Shown piece after piece: positions 1-5,543 of a DNA stretch of 6,021 nucleotides. The notes beneath the pieces are model-generated. The model searched no databases. It saw only the letters and a program-made list of their open reading frames with translations, and was not told the DNA's origin. The stretch comes from JAQUKH01 sp043809805 (GTDB taxonomy: Bacteria > JACRDZ01 > JAQUKH01). The position numbers were made by a program, and so were the translations under genes. The DNA is taken from positions 1 to 6,021 of the forward strand of contig JBDROR010000152.1 in the NCBI GenBank assembly GCA_043809805.1, read 5' to 3'. Position 1 is the first letter of the stretch; every line of letters starts with the position of its first letter.

Positions 1-49
1 AATTGCCTGCTTGGCTGGCCCGTTAGGCCGTCAGTCCGAGCGGTATTGT

Positions 50-104
50 CGGGGCGACCGGCCGGACGCCCAAAATGGGAGGGCGAGGCACCGCCTCGCC
101 CCTA
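50..104. repeat. Double-hairpin intergenic repeat, family A, copy 1
   Basis: This is the first of three copies in the window (the others are at 5442-5500 and 5894-5952). It contains two adjacent inverted repeats. The first, 52-71, pairs GGGCG-A-CCGG with CCGG-A-CGCCC and has one A-A mismatch (57/66). The second pairs GGGCGAGGC (81-89) with GCCTCGCCC (93-101) around an ACC loop and is perfect. The element ends in CGCCCCTAC as the other copies do, but its left end is TCGGGGCG rather than GTAGGGGCG. Bases 1-49 upstream are also GC-rich and have no recognisable gene. Bases 105-139 downstream, containing CTTCGTTCGAAATGACA, resemble another common dispersed intergenic sequence, but only one copy is seen here. 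Confidence 0.8.
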
Positions 105-163
105 CGAAGAAAGATTTCTCACTTCGTTCGAAATGACAATTAACAAATTACGGAGATTTTTGA

Positions 164-1003
164 ATGAAAGAAATAATTTTTACTAAAATGACCGGGAACG
201 GAAATGATTATGTGGTTATAGATAATCGAAAAGATTCTATTTTAGAGAAGGATAAAAGTAATATCGCGAAATTGTTATGCCCGCGCCGCTGGTCAATAGG
301 GGCGGATGGGATGCTGTTAATAGAACGCTCAAAAACCGGCGATTTTGTTATGAGAATTTTTAACCCTGATGGGGGGGAAGCGGAAATGTGCGGGAACGGC
401 GCGCGGTGCGCGGTTAAATTCGCGTATTTGAAATTTTGTAAAAAGCAAAATATAACTATGCAAACAAAGGCCGGATTGATTAAAGCGCGGGTGAAAAAAG
501 AGACAGTAAGTTTGGCAATGACTGAACCTTTACAGATACGGCTGAGTTTAAATTTAAAATTAAAAGAGATGACAAAAGAGATATCTTTTATTAACACCGG
601 TGTGCCTCATGTGGTATTTTTTACCGACAATCTGGAAAAAGCCGATGTCTTTAGGTTAGGGAAAGAAATACGATATTATCCTGAATTTTCTCCTCAGGGA
701 ACAAATGTTAATTTTGTTCAGATTATTTCCGGTAATGATATAAAAGTAAGGACTTATGAACGCGGGGTTGAAGAGGAGACTTGGGCCTGCGGGACCGGAT
801 CTGTAGCAAGCGCGATAATTGCATATTTGAAAAAAAATGTGCCGGGCCCGGTTAATGTGATGACTAAAGGCGGCGGGTTGATGGTGCATTTTAAGGAAAA
901 AGATGGAAAGATAGTCGATGTTTTTTTAGAAGGGAAGGCATCGGTTGTGTATGAGGGGAGAATTAAAATCCCCCTATTTCCCCCTTTGAAAAAGGGGGAT
1001 TAA
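164..1003 (+). CDS. dapF: Diaminopimelate epimerase DapF
   Basis: DapF converts LL-diaminopimelate to meso-diaminopimelate in the cytoplasm, without a cofactor, by a two-cysteine proton transfer. meso-DAP is the lysine precursor and the cross-linking residue of many peptidoglycans. Both catalytic cysteines are visible: C76 in MCGNGARC and C209 in WACGTGSVA. The N-terminal motif TKMTGNGNDYVVID and the substrate-binding stretch NTGVPHVV (about 144-151) and YERGVEEETWACGTG are typical. At 279 aa it is normal for the family. The ATG at 164 follows CGGAG (151-155) at reasonable spacing. The last eleven residues (IPLFPPLKKGD) and the stop codon are encoded by a dispersed palindromic repeat, so the native C-terminus probably ended near VVYEGRIK. 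A G7 run at 371-377 encodes part of the NPDGGEAE loop. dapA starts 24 bases downstream, so the two are probably co-transcribed. Identification is secure. Confidence 0.97.
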   Translation: MKEIIFTKMTGNGNDYVVIDNRKDSILEKDKSNIAKLLCPRRWSIGADGMLLIERSKTGDFVMRIFNPDGGEAEMCGNGARCAVKFAYLKFCKKQNITMQTKAGLIKARVKKETVSLAMTEPLQIRLSLNLKLKEMTKEISFINTGVPHVVFFTDNLEKADVFRLGKEIRYYPEFSPQGTNVNFVQIISGNDIKVRTYERGVEEETWACGTGSVASAIIAYLKKNVPGPVNVMTKGGGLMVHFKEKDGKIVDVFLEGKASVVYEGRIKIPLFPPLKKGD

Positions 1004-1013
1004 AGGGGGATTT
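966..1013. repeat. C5/G5 palindromic repeat (family B), single arm, overlapping the dapF 3' end
   Basis: The sequence runs AATCCCCCTATTTCCCCC, then TTTGAAAAA, then GGGGGATTAAAGGGGGATTT, so two C5 blocks on the left can pair with two G5 blocks on the right. It shares the CCCCCTTTGAAAAAGGGGGATTA core with the left arms of the larger palindromes at 1903-2001 and 2804-2902. It lies in the coding frame of dapF, supplying the last eleven codons and the TAA at 1001-1003, and it ends just before the dapA ribosome binding site (AGGAGG, 1016-1021). Confidence 0.85.
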
Positions 1014-1027
1014 ACAGGAGGATAAAA

Positions 1028-1900
1028 ATGTTTCAAGGCGCAATGACAGCTATTGTTACCCCTTTTAAAGAGGGGAAAGTTGATGAAAACGCGTTGCAGG
1101 AACTAATAGAGCTTCAAATTAAAGGCGGTATTAAAGGTATTGTTCCCTGTGGGACCACAGGAGAATCGGCGACTCTTGCTTTTGAAGAACACAAGCGGGT
1201 AGTGGAAATAACAGTATCTACGGTAAATAAAAGGGCTTCGGTAATTGCCGGTGCCGGTTCGAATAATACCGAAGAGGCGCTGGAATTGGCAAAGTTTGCC
1301 AAAAGTATTGGGGCTGACGGGGCGTTATTGATAACTCCGTATTATAATCGTCCGACGCCGCGAGGGTTATTTCTGCATTACGAAAAAATTGCGAAAAGCG
1401 TGGATATTCCTATTATTATTTATAATGTTCCGACAAGAACAGGGACGAATATTTTACCCCGGACGGTTTGTGAATTGGCAAAGATTCCAAATATAGTTGG
1501 AATTAAAGAAGCCACCGGAGATATGAAACAGGCATCGGAAATTATAAGATTATGCGGGGATAGATTTACTCTGATTTCGGGCGATGATTTTACGATTTTG
1601 CCATTTTTATCTGTTGGCGGAAGCGGTGTAATATCGGTTGTCGCCAATATAGTTCCCGGGTTGGTTAATCAGCTTGTAGAGGAATTTTTCCGTAAGAATA
1701 TTCTGAAATCAAAGGAATTACATTACAAACTTTTTCCGATTACCAGGGCATTGTTTTTAGAAACTAATCCTATACCGGTAAAAACGGCGTTATCAATGAT
1801 GGGAAAGGTGTCGCCTGAATTGAGGCTTCCTCTTTGCGCGATGACTGATGAAAATTTTGGCGCGCTTAAATTAGCGTTACAGGAAAATGGATTGATATAA
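1028..1900 (+). CDS. dapA: 4-hydroxy-tetrahydrodipicolinate synthase DapA
   Basis: DapA condenses pyruvate with aspartate-4-semialdehyde, the first committed step toward diaminopimelate and lysine. It is a cytoplasmic class I aldolase of the DHDPS/N-acetylneuraminate lyase (TIM-barrel) family. The Schiff-base lysine is K160 in GIKEATGD. The proton-relay set is present: T43 and T44 in CGTTGE, Y106 in TPYYNRP, and Y132 in IYNVPTRTG, with R137 for the carboxylate of the aldehyde substrate. The GSGVISVVANIVP segment (198-210) is also typical. At 290 aa it is full length. The start is well supported by AGGAGG (1016-1021), six bases before the ATG. TAA is followed at once by TGA (1898-1903). Its position directly behind dapF and ahead of dapB separates it from paralogous sugar-acid aldolases. 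Feedback inhibition by lysine cannot be judged from sequence alone. Confidence 0.97.
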   Translation: MFQGAMTAIVTPFKEGKVDENALQELIELQIKGGIKGIVPCGTTGESATLAFEEHKRVVEITVSTVNKRASVIAGAGSNNTEEALELAKFAKSIGADGALLITPYYNRPTPRGLFLHYEKIAKSVDIPIIIYNVPTRTGTNILPRTVCELAKIPNIVGIKEATGDMKQASEIIRLCGDRFTLISGDDFTILPFLSVGGSGVISVVANIVPGLVNQLVEEFFRKNILKSKELHYKLFPITRALFLETNPIPVKTALSMMGKVSPELRLPLCAMTDENFGALKLALQENGLI

Positions 1901-1902
1901 TG

Positions 1903-2001
1903 AGTGGAGAGTGTCTTAATTCCCCCTTTGAAAAAGGGGGATTAAGGGGGATTTAAACAATTTAAAAAATCCCCCCTACCCCCCTTTTTCAAAGGGGGAA
2001 T
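1903..2001. repeat. Long palindromic repeat (family B), copy 1, between dapA and dapB
   Basis: The left arm (about 1919-1954) has blocks C5, TTTGAAAAA, G5, ATTAA, G5. The right arm (about 1967-2001) is nearly its reverse complement, with a short AT-rich loop (AAACAATTTAAA). A transcript could fold into a hairpin of roughly 35 base pairs. The region 1903-2000 is almost identical to 2804-2902, including the unpaired lead-in AGTGGAGAGTGTCTTAA. The dapB ribosome binding site (GAGGAG, within 2004-2010) lies immediately after the right arm. There is no T-run after the stem, so it does not look like a rho-independent terminator. Confidence 0.9.
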
Positions 2002-2014
2002 ATAGAGGAGAAAC

Positions 2015-2791
2015 ATGATTAATGTTACTGTTACCGGCGCCTGCGGGAGAATGGGGGCGGCTATTATTCGTAATTTGCTAAGTCAGCATGATATGAAACT
2101 GGTTGGCGCGGTTGAAAGTTCACAACATAAGGATATTAATAAAAATGTTGGTGAAATATTTATTTCTTCTTCTTTGGAAGAGGTTATTGATAAATCCGAT
2201 GTGATTATCGACTTTGTTAATCCAAAAACATCTATTGAACATTTAAGGATAGCTCATTCTTCTAAAAAACCAATTGTTATTGGGACTACGGGTTTTAACG
2301 AATCGGAACTTAAAATTATCGATAATTTCGCGAAAGATATTCCTTGTGTTTTATCTCCGAATATGAGTATAGGAATCAATTCGCTTTTTTATCTCATTCC
2401 GAAATTGGCAAAGATGCTGGGCGATGATTATAATATTGAAATTGTTGAAGCGCATCATAATCTAAAAAAAGATGCTCCGTCAGGAACAGCTTTAAAATTC
2501 GCGGAGCTTTTGGCCGGCAGTTTAAATAGAGATTTAAAAGAATGCGGAGTTTATGGCAGATCCGGAATTATCGGAGAACGCGATAAAAGCGAGATTGGGA
2601 TTCACTCGGTGCGCGGCGGAGATATTGTGGGAGATCATACTATAGTTTTCGCGGGGCCCAGCGAGAGAATAGAAGTTACGCACAGAGCGCATAGCCGTGA
2701 TGTATTTGTTTTTGGAGCGATTAAAGCGGCAGGGTTTATTGTTGGCGCGAAACCGGGATTGTATAGTATGCGGGATGTAATTAGTGGATAG
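2015..2791 (+). CDS. dapB: 4-hydroxy-tetrahydrodipicolinate reductase DapB
   Basis: DapB reduces the DapA product to tetrahydrodipicolinate with NAD(P)H in the cytoplasm. The Rossmann dinucleotide-binding loop is GACGRMG (residues 8-14). GTTG (90-93) and SPNMSIGIN (114-122) are the usual cofactor and hinge segments. The family signature EAHHNLKKDAPSGTA (145-159) contains the catalytic histidine pair H147/H148 and K151, matching HHxxK of the E. coli enzyme. At 258 aa it is slightly shorter than the E. coli protein but normal for the family. The start is supported by AGAGGAG (2004-2010) four bases before the ATG. The last codons (ATT AGT GGA TAG) merge into a short GTGGA/GTGGC-rich stretch (2782-2815) that leads into the next palindrome. 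It is framed on both sides by copies of the same palindromic repeat. Identification is secure; the NADH versus NADPH preference is not deduced. Confidence 0.97.
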   Translation: MINVTVTGACGRMGAAIIRNLLSQHDMKLVGAVESSQHKDINKNVGEIFISSSLEEVIDKSDVIIDFVNPKTSIEHLRIAHSSKKPIVIGTTGFNESELKIIDNFAKDIPCVLSPNMSIGINSLFYLIPKLAKMLGDDYNIEIVEAHHNLKKDAPSGTALKFAELLAGSLNRDLKECGVYGRSGIIGERDKSEIGIHSVRGGDIVGDHTIVFAGPSERIEVTHRAHSRDVFVFGAIKAAGFIVGAKPGLYSMRDVISG

Positions 2792-2803
2792 TGGCGAGTG
2801 GTT

Positions 2804-2902
2804 AGTGGAGAGTGTCTTAATTCCCCCTTTGGAAAAGGGGGATTAAGGGGGATTTAAACAATTCGGGAAAATCCCCCCTGCCCCCCTTTTCCAAAGGGGG
2901 AA
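2804..2902. repeat. Long palindromic repeat (family B), copy 2, downstream of dapB
   Basis: This copy aligns end to end with the one at 1903-2000, with one indel and a few substitutions clustered in the loop (ATTCGGGAAAAT here, ATTTAAAAAAT there). In the stem, G2832 replaces A1931 and C2891 replaces T1989. These two positions pair with each other, so the base pair is kept. It is preceded by a GTGG-rich stretch just after dapB. It is followed by CGGAACGAAATACGA (2908-2922), a 15-mer that recurs at 5500-5514 and 5952-5966. Confidence 0.9.
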
Positions 2903-2907
2903 AACTG

Positions 2908-2922
2908 CGGAACGAAATACGA
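2908..2922. repeat. 15-bp box CGGAACGAAATACGA, copy 1 of 3
   Basis: The identical 15-mer occurs at 5500-5514 and 5952-5966, in both of those cases directly after a family A double hairpin. Here it follows a family B palindrome instead, so it appears to be a separate module that sits at the right edge of different repeats. After it the copies diverge: GTGATGAACT here, TATACGAACGACGAAATACGA in the other two. It lies 11 bases before the first candidate start of the V4R-GGDEF gene. I do not recognise a binding protein for it. Confidence 0.7.
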
Positions 2923-2932
2923 GTGATGAACT

Positions 2933-4138
2933 ATGAATGACGGAATTAGTAAAGTTTTCAATATAATTGCTGATGGGACAGCAAGGACAGGGGGGGTGGG
3001 AAGAATGGAAAAAGAGAGTAATGTTTTAAAATTAGATTTGGAGAATGTTGAGCAGATAACGCGTGAAGAATTGGGAAACGACACATCTGTTTTATTGTAT
3101 CGTTTTATCAGGCTTATCGGTTTACGGGGGATTTTGGGAGAGAGTTTTTCGAGTTTTAGCTATTATGGCGGTAAGCGGTTAGGAACAAAGTTCCCGATAG
3201 TATCCATTAGGGAAATGATAGAGTTTATTGAAAAACTTAAATTGGGACGTATGGAAGTAATAGAATTTGATAATGAAAAAATGCTGGTTAATTTATATGA
3301 ATCGGCTACGTGTGCGGGATTGCTTCCTGTGGGCAAGCCCATTTGTTATTTTGAAGCCGGTATTATCGCGGGTATTGCCGAGAATATTTTTAAAAAAAGG
3401 ATGTCGGTTAGAGAAACTAAATGCTGGGGGCTGGGAGATAAGTATTGTCAATTTCACGCGGTTGAGTCGTCCGGTAAAATAGAATTGGGAAAGGAGTATC
3501 TGAAAGAGCCGCATTTTTTAAATAAATTTATTGAAGACGCGGGAATAGATTGTTTTGAGGAAAGTGTTCCGTTGCTTTCCACTTTGACGGCCCATACGGT
3601 GGCGGCATTAGAGAATATACAACTGCATGAACAAGCAAGAAAATCAATGGTTATTGACGCGATGACTAATGTCTATAACTTTGGTTATTTTCAAAGCAGG
3701 ATAAAAGAGGAGTTTTATAGATCGGAACGGCATAATATTCCGCTGAGTATTATGCTGATTGATGTTGATTTTTTTAAGAAATACAATGATTCTTACGGCC
3801 ATCCTGAGGGAGATGCCTTATTGGCTGAGTTGGTTAAGGTTGTGAAAGCGAACATCCGCAATATAGATATTTTGTGCCGTTATGGAGGCGATGAATTTTC
3901 TGTGATTATGCCTCAATTAGAAGAAGCTAAGGTTAAACCGATGGCGGAAAGAATTGTCAAAAAAATTGACAGCCATCTTTTTGTTAGAGGAGATGATAAA
4001 AGGAGGATCAGCGTAAGCCTTGGAGTCAGTAATTATCCAAAAAATTCTTTAAGCGCCGTTGAACTGATTAAAAATGCCGATACCGCGTTGTATCAGGCTA
4101 AAAATAATGGAAGGAATTGTTATGTTGTATATTCGTGA
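2933..4138 (+). CDS. V4R-domain diguanylate cyclase (GGDEF)
   Basis: The protein is predicted to make cyclic di-GMP from two GTP under control of an N-terminal sensor. Residues about 50-178 look like a V4R domain, a small-molecule-binding fold. They include the conserved ESATCAGLLPVGKPICYFEA-type segment and four cysteines (C127, C138, C164, C172). Residues about 183-235 are helical and end in LTAHTVAALENIQLHEQ, like the exit helix of GAF-type sensors. The GGDEF domain (about 240-401) looks active: DAMTNVYN, D277 in LIDVDFF, NDSYGHPEGD (285-294) and intact GGDEF (318-322). An inhibitory I-site RNID (309-312) sits exactly five residues before GGDEF. No membrane segment or signal peptide is visible, so it is likely cytosolic. 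The start is uncertain: ATG 2933 has no clear Shine-Dalgarno, and ATG 3005 (residue 25) may be the real one, since residues 1-24 look like translated intergenic DNA. The ligand is unknown. Confidence 0.92.
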   Translation: MNDGISKVFNIIADGTARTGGVGRMEKESNVLKLDLENVEQITREELGNDTSVLLYRFIRLIGLRGILGESFSSFSYYGGKRLGTKFPIVSIREMIEFIEKLKLGRMEVIEFDNEKMLVNLYESATCAGLLPVGKPICYFEAGIIAGIAENIFKKRMSVRETKCWGLGDKYCQFHAVESSGKIELGKEYLKEPHFLNKFIEDAGIDCFEESVPLLSTLTAHTVAALENIQLHEQARKSMVIDAMTNVYNFGYFQSRIKEEFYRSERHNIPLSIMLIDVDFFKKYNDSYGHPEGDALLAELVKVVKANIRNIDILCRYGGDEFSVIMPQLEEAKVKPMAERIVKKIDSHLFVRGDDKRRISVSLGVSNYPKNSLSAVELIKNADTALYQAKNNGRNCYVVYS

Positions 4139-4149
4139 TATGTCATGGG

Positions 4150-4205
4150 GGTAGCCGCAACCTTTAGGTTGCGTTGTTTCACGCAGGCTAAAGCCTGCGG
4201 CTACC
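4150..4205. repeat. Double-hairpin intergenic repeat, family C
   Basis: The ends are inverted repeats GGTAGCCGCA (4150-4159) and TGCGGCTACC (4196-4205). Inside are two hairpins: CGCAACC-TTTA-GGTTGCG (4156-4173) and CGCAGGC-TAAA-GCCTGCG (4182-4199), separated by TTGTTTCA. The layout (terminal inverted repeats enclosing two hairpins) is the same as in family A although the sequence differs. It lies 11 bases after the stop of the V4R-GGDEF gene. Only one copy is in this window. Confidence 0.85.
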
Positions 4206-4233
4206 AGGTATCTAACGCTTGAAGGTACACTAG

Positions 4234-4253
4234 ATTCCCGCCTGCGCGGGAAT
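4234..4253. repeat. Short hairpin repeat ATTCCCGC...GCGGGAAT
   Basis: A perfect 8-bp stem, ATTCCCGC (4234-4241) with GCGGGAAT (4246-4253), and a CTGC loop. Similar ATTCCCGC/GCGGGAAT palindromes are common dispersed elements in several bacterial phyla (general knowledge). Its right edge, GGGAATGAC, creates an ATG at 4252 in frame with dapL that is probably not used. The dapL ribosome binding site begins three bases after the stem. Confidence 0.75.
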
Positions 4254-4256
4254 GAC

Positions 4257-4266
4257 GGAGAAGGAG
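4257..4266 (+). promoter_or_regulatory. Ribosome binding site of dapL, supporting the start at 4270
   Basis: GGAGAAGGAG contains two Shine-Dalgarno-like cores. GGAG at 4257-4260 leaves nine bases to the ATG at 4270, and AAGGAG at 4261-4266 leaves three. Both favour 4270 over the in-frame ATG at 4252, which lies upstream of these cores and inside the hairpin repeat. Confidence 0.7.
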
Positions 4267-4269
4267 AAA

Positions 4270-5442
4270 ATGGCTAACATTAAAATTGAAAAGGCTGAGC
4301 GTCTAAAGAAACTCCCGGTTTATCTTTTTGCTGAACTTGACAATTTGAAATCTGAGGCGAAAAAAAAGGGTGTTGATATAATTGATTTAGGGGTAGGGAG
4401 CCCGGATTTGCCGGCACCGTCCAATATTATTAAAAAAGCGCGGGAAGAAGCGGCAAATAAGAATAATCATGGATATCCGTCTTATGCCGGGATGATTGAA
4501 TTTCGTAAAACGGCTGCTTCATGGTATAAAGAACGGTTTAATGTGGATTTAGACCCGGAGACGGAAATTCTCGCGCTTATCGGGTCGAAAGAGGGAATTG
4601 GACATATTCCATTAGCTTTTATTAATGAGGGCGATGTGGTGCTTGTCCCTGACCCCGGGTATCCTGTTTATCAGACAGGAACTATTTTCGCGGGCGGGAT
4701 ACCGTATTTTATGCCTCTTTTGCGTGAAAATAATTTTTTCCCGGATTTTAAGAAAATTGACAAAGAGGTTTTAAAAAAATCCAGATTAATGTTTATTAAT
4801 TATCCGAATAATCCAACTACCGCTGTCGCCAATAAGGAATTTTTTGAGGAAACAGTTGATTTCGCGTCAAAAAATAATATTATTGTCTGTCATGATGCCG
4901 CGTATTCTGAAATTTTTTACAATAAACGAGTCATAAGTTTTCTGGAGATTGATGGAGCAAAGGATGTAGGCATAGAATTTCATTCTTTTTCTAAAACTTA
5001 CAATATGGCCGGATGGCGGATAGGTTTTGCCGCCGGCAATAAGGATATAATTAGCGGGCTGGGACAGATAAAAACCAATCTTGATTCAGGGGTTTTTCAG
5101 GCGATTCAATTAGCCGCCGTTGAGGCCTTAAAATCGCCTAAGGAGGTAAAGGAGGAGATTGTCAAAATTTATCAGGAAAGGCGAAGCCTTTTCGTTGACG
5201 GTTTAATAAAGTTAGGGTGGGATGTGATTTATCCTGAAGCGACTTTTTATGTTTGGGTCGCGGTCCCAAGCGGGCTGACATCCAGAGAATTAACGACTAT
5301 TTTAATAAAGGAAGCGGGAATTGTTGCCGCGCCGGGAGTGGGGTTCGGGAAGTCAGGGGAAGGGTATATTAGATTTTCGTTGACGATTGGGAAAGAGAGA
5401 TTGCAAGAGGCGTTGGAGCGGATGGGGACGATTAAGATATAG
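4270..5442 (+). CDS. dapL: LL-diaminopimelate aminotransferase (DapL-type, PLP-dependent class I)
   Basis: The likely reaction is direct transamination of tetrahydrodipicolinate with glutamate to LL-diaminopimelate, bypassing the DapD/DapC/DapE acyl route. The fold-type I aminotransferase features are all present (numbered from the 4270 start, 390 aa): GSKEG (105-109) for the PLP phosphate, NYPNNPT (177-183) with N181, D209 and Y212 in HDAAYSE, the PLP lysine K242 in SFSKTYNMAGWRIG, and the carboxylate-binding R368 in IRFSL. The N-terminal LPVYLFAELDNLK and DLGVGSPDLPAP segments match bacterial DapL-like proteins. Substrate is inferred mainly from context: it follows dapF-dapA-dapB, and no dapC/D/E is seen. 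Class I aminotransferases are hard to separate by eye, so an aspartate or alanine aminotransferase remains possible. The start at 4270 is chosen over 4252 for its Shine-Dalgarno. The TAG stop touches a family A repeat that begins at 5442. Confidence 0.9.
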   Translation: MANIKIEKAERLKKLPVYLFAELDNLKSEAKKKGVDIIDLGVGSPDLPAPSNIIKKAREEAANKNNHGYPSYAGMIEFRKTAASWYKERFNVDLDPETEILALIGSKEGIGHIPLAFINEGDVVLVPDPGYPVYQTGTIFAGGIPYFMPLLRENNFFPDFKKIDKEVLKKSRLMFINYPNNPTTAVANKEFFEETVDFASKNNIIVCHDAAYSEIFYNKRVISFLEIDGAKDVGIEFHSFSKTYNMAGWRIGFAAGNKDIISGLGQIKTNLDSGVFQAIQLAAVEALKSPKEVKEEIVKIYQERRSLFVDGLIKLGWDVIYPEATFYVWVAVPSGLTSRELTTILIKEAGIVAAPGVGFGKSGEGYIRFSLTIGKERLQEALERMGTIKI

Positions 5443-5500
5443 TAGGGGCGTCCCGGTGGGTCGCCCGAAATGGGAGGGCGAGGCACCGCCTCGCCCCTAC
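5442..5500. repeat. Double-hairpin intergenic repeat, family A, copy 2
   Basis: Terminal inverted repeats are GTAGGGGCG (5442-5450) and CGCCCCTAC (5492-5500). Hairpin 1 is GGGCGTCCC-GGT-GGGTCGCCC (5446-5466) with one T-T mismatch (5451/5461). Hairpin 2 is GGGCGAGGC-ACC-GCCTCGCCC (5476-5496) and is perfect. The first base of the element is the G of the dapL TAG stop codon. Confidence 0.9.
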
Positions 5501-5536
5501 GGAACGAAATACGATATACGAACGACGAAATACGAA
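5500..5536. repeat. ACGAAATACGA-rich tail with 15-bp box, copy 2
   Basis: It begins with CGGAACGAAATACGA, the same 15-mer as at 2908-2922, and continues as TATACGAACGACGAAATACGA, in which ACGAAATACGA recurs. The same tail follows the next family A element at 5952-5988. It occupies the folB leader up to eight bases before the ATG and contains no Shine-Dalgarno-like sequence. Confidence 0.7.
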
Positions 5537-5543
5537 TAAAATT

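Noticed and set aside
1..186. Open frame from base 1 through the leader into dapF
   Set aside because: It is open only because the GC-rich repeat lacks stops in that frame. The translation looks like repeat-derived peptide and it runs out of frame over the dapF start.
1015..1027. Lysine riboswitch before dapA or elsewhere in the cluster
   Set aside because: Gaps are 24-141 bases and are filled by repeats. None has the length or conserved core of an L-box, and the 163-base leader of dapF shows repeats instead.
1919..2001. Rho-independent terminator between dapA and dapB
   Set aside because: The stem is strong but no T-run follows it, and the dapB ribosome binding site comes directly after. 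Attenuation cannot be excluded, but the sequence does not fit an intrinsic terminator.
2804..2902. CRISPR array or integron-type attachment site
   Set aside because: There are only two copies, about 900 bases apart and separated by dapB, with no regular spacers, and the palindromes do not show attC-type boxes.
2854..3084. Minus-strand frame of 76 codons across the dapB-cyclase gap
   Set aside because: It is composed of the palindrome, the repeat tail and the antisense of the cyclase start, with low-complexity proline/serine-rich translation and no supporting start signal.
3267..3482. Plus-strand 71-codon frame inside the cyclase gene
   Set aside because: It lies wholly within the V4R coding region, in a different frame from a strongly conserved domain, with no sign of independent function.
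4252..4269. Upstream in-frame ATG at 4252 as the dapL start
   Set aside because: It is part of the ATTCCCGC/GCGGGAAT hairpin and precedes the GGAGAAGGAG Shine-Dalgarno that serves the ATG at 4270.
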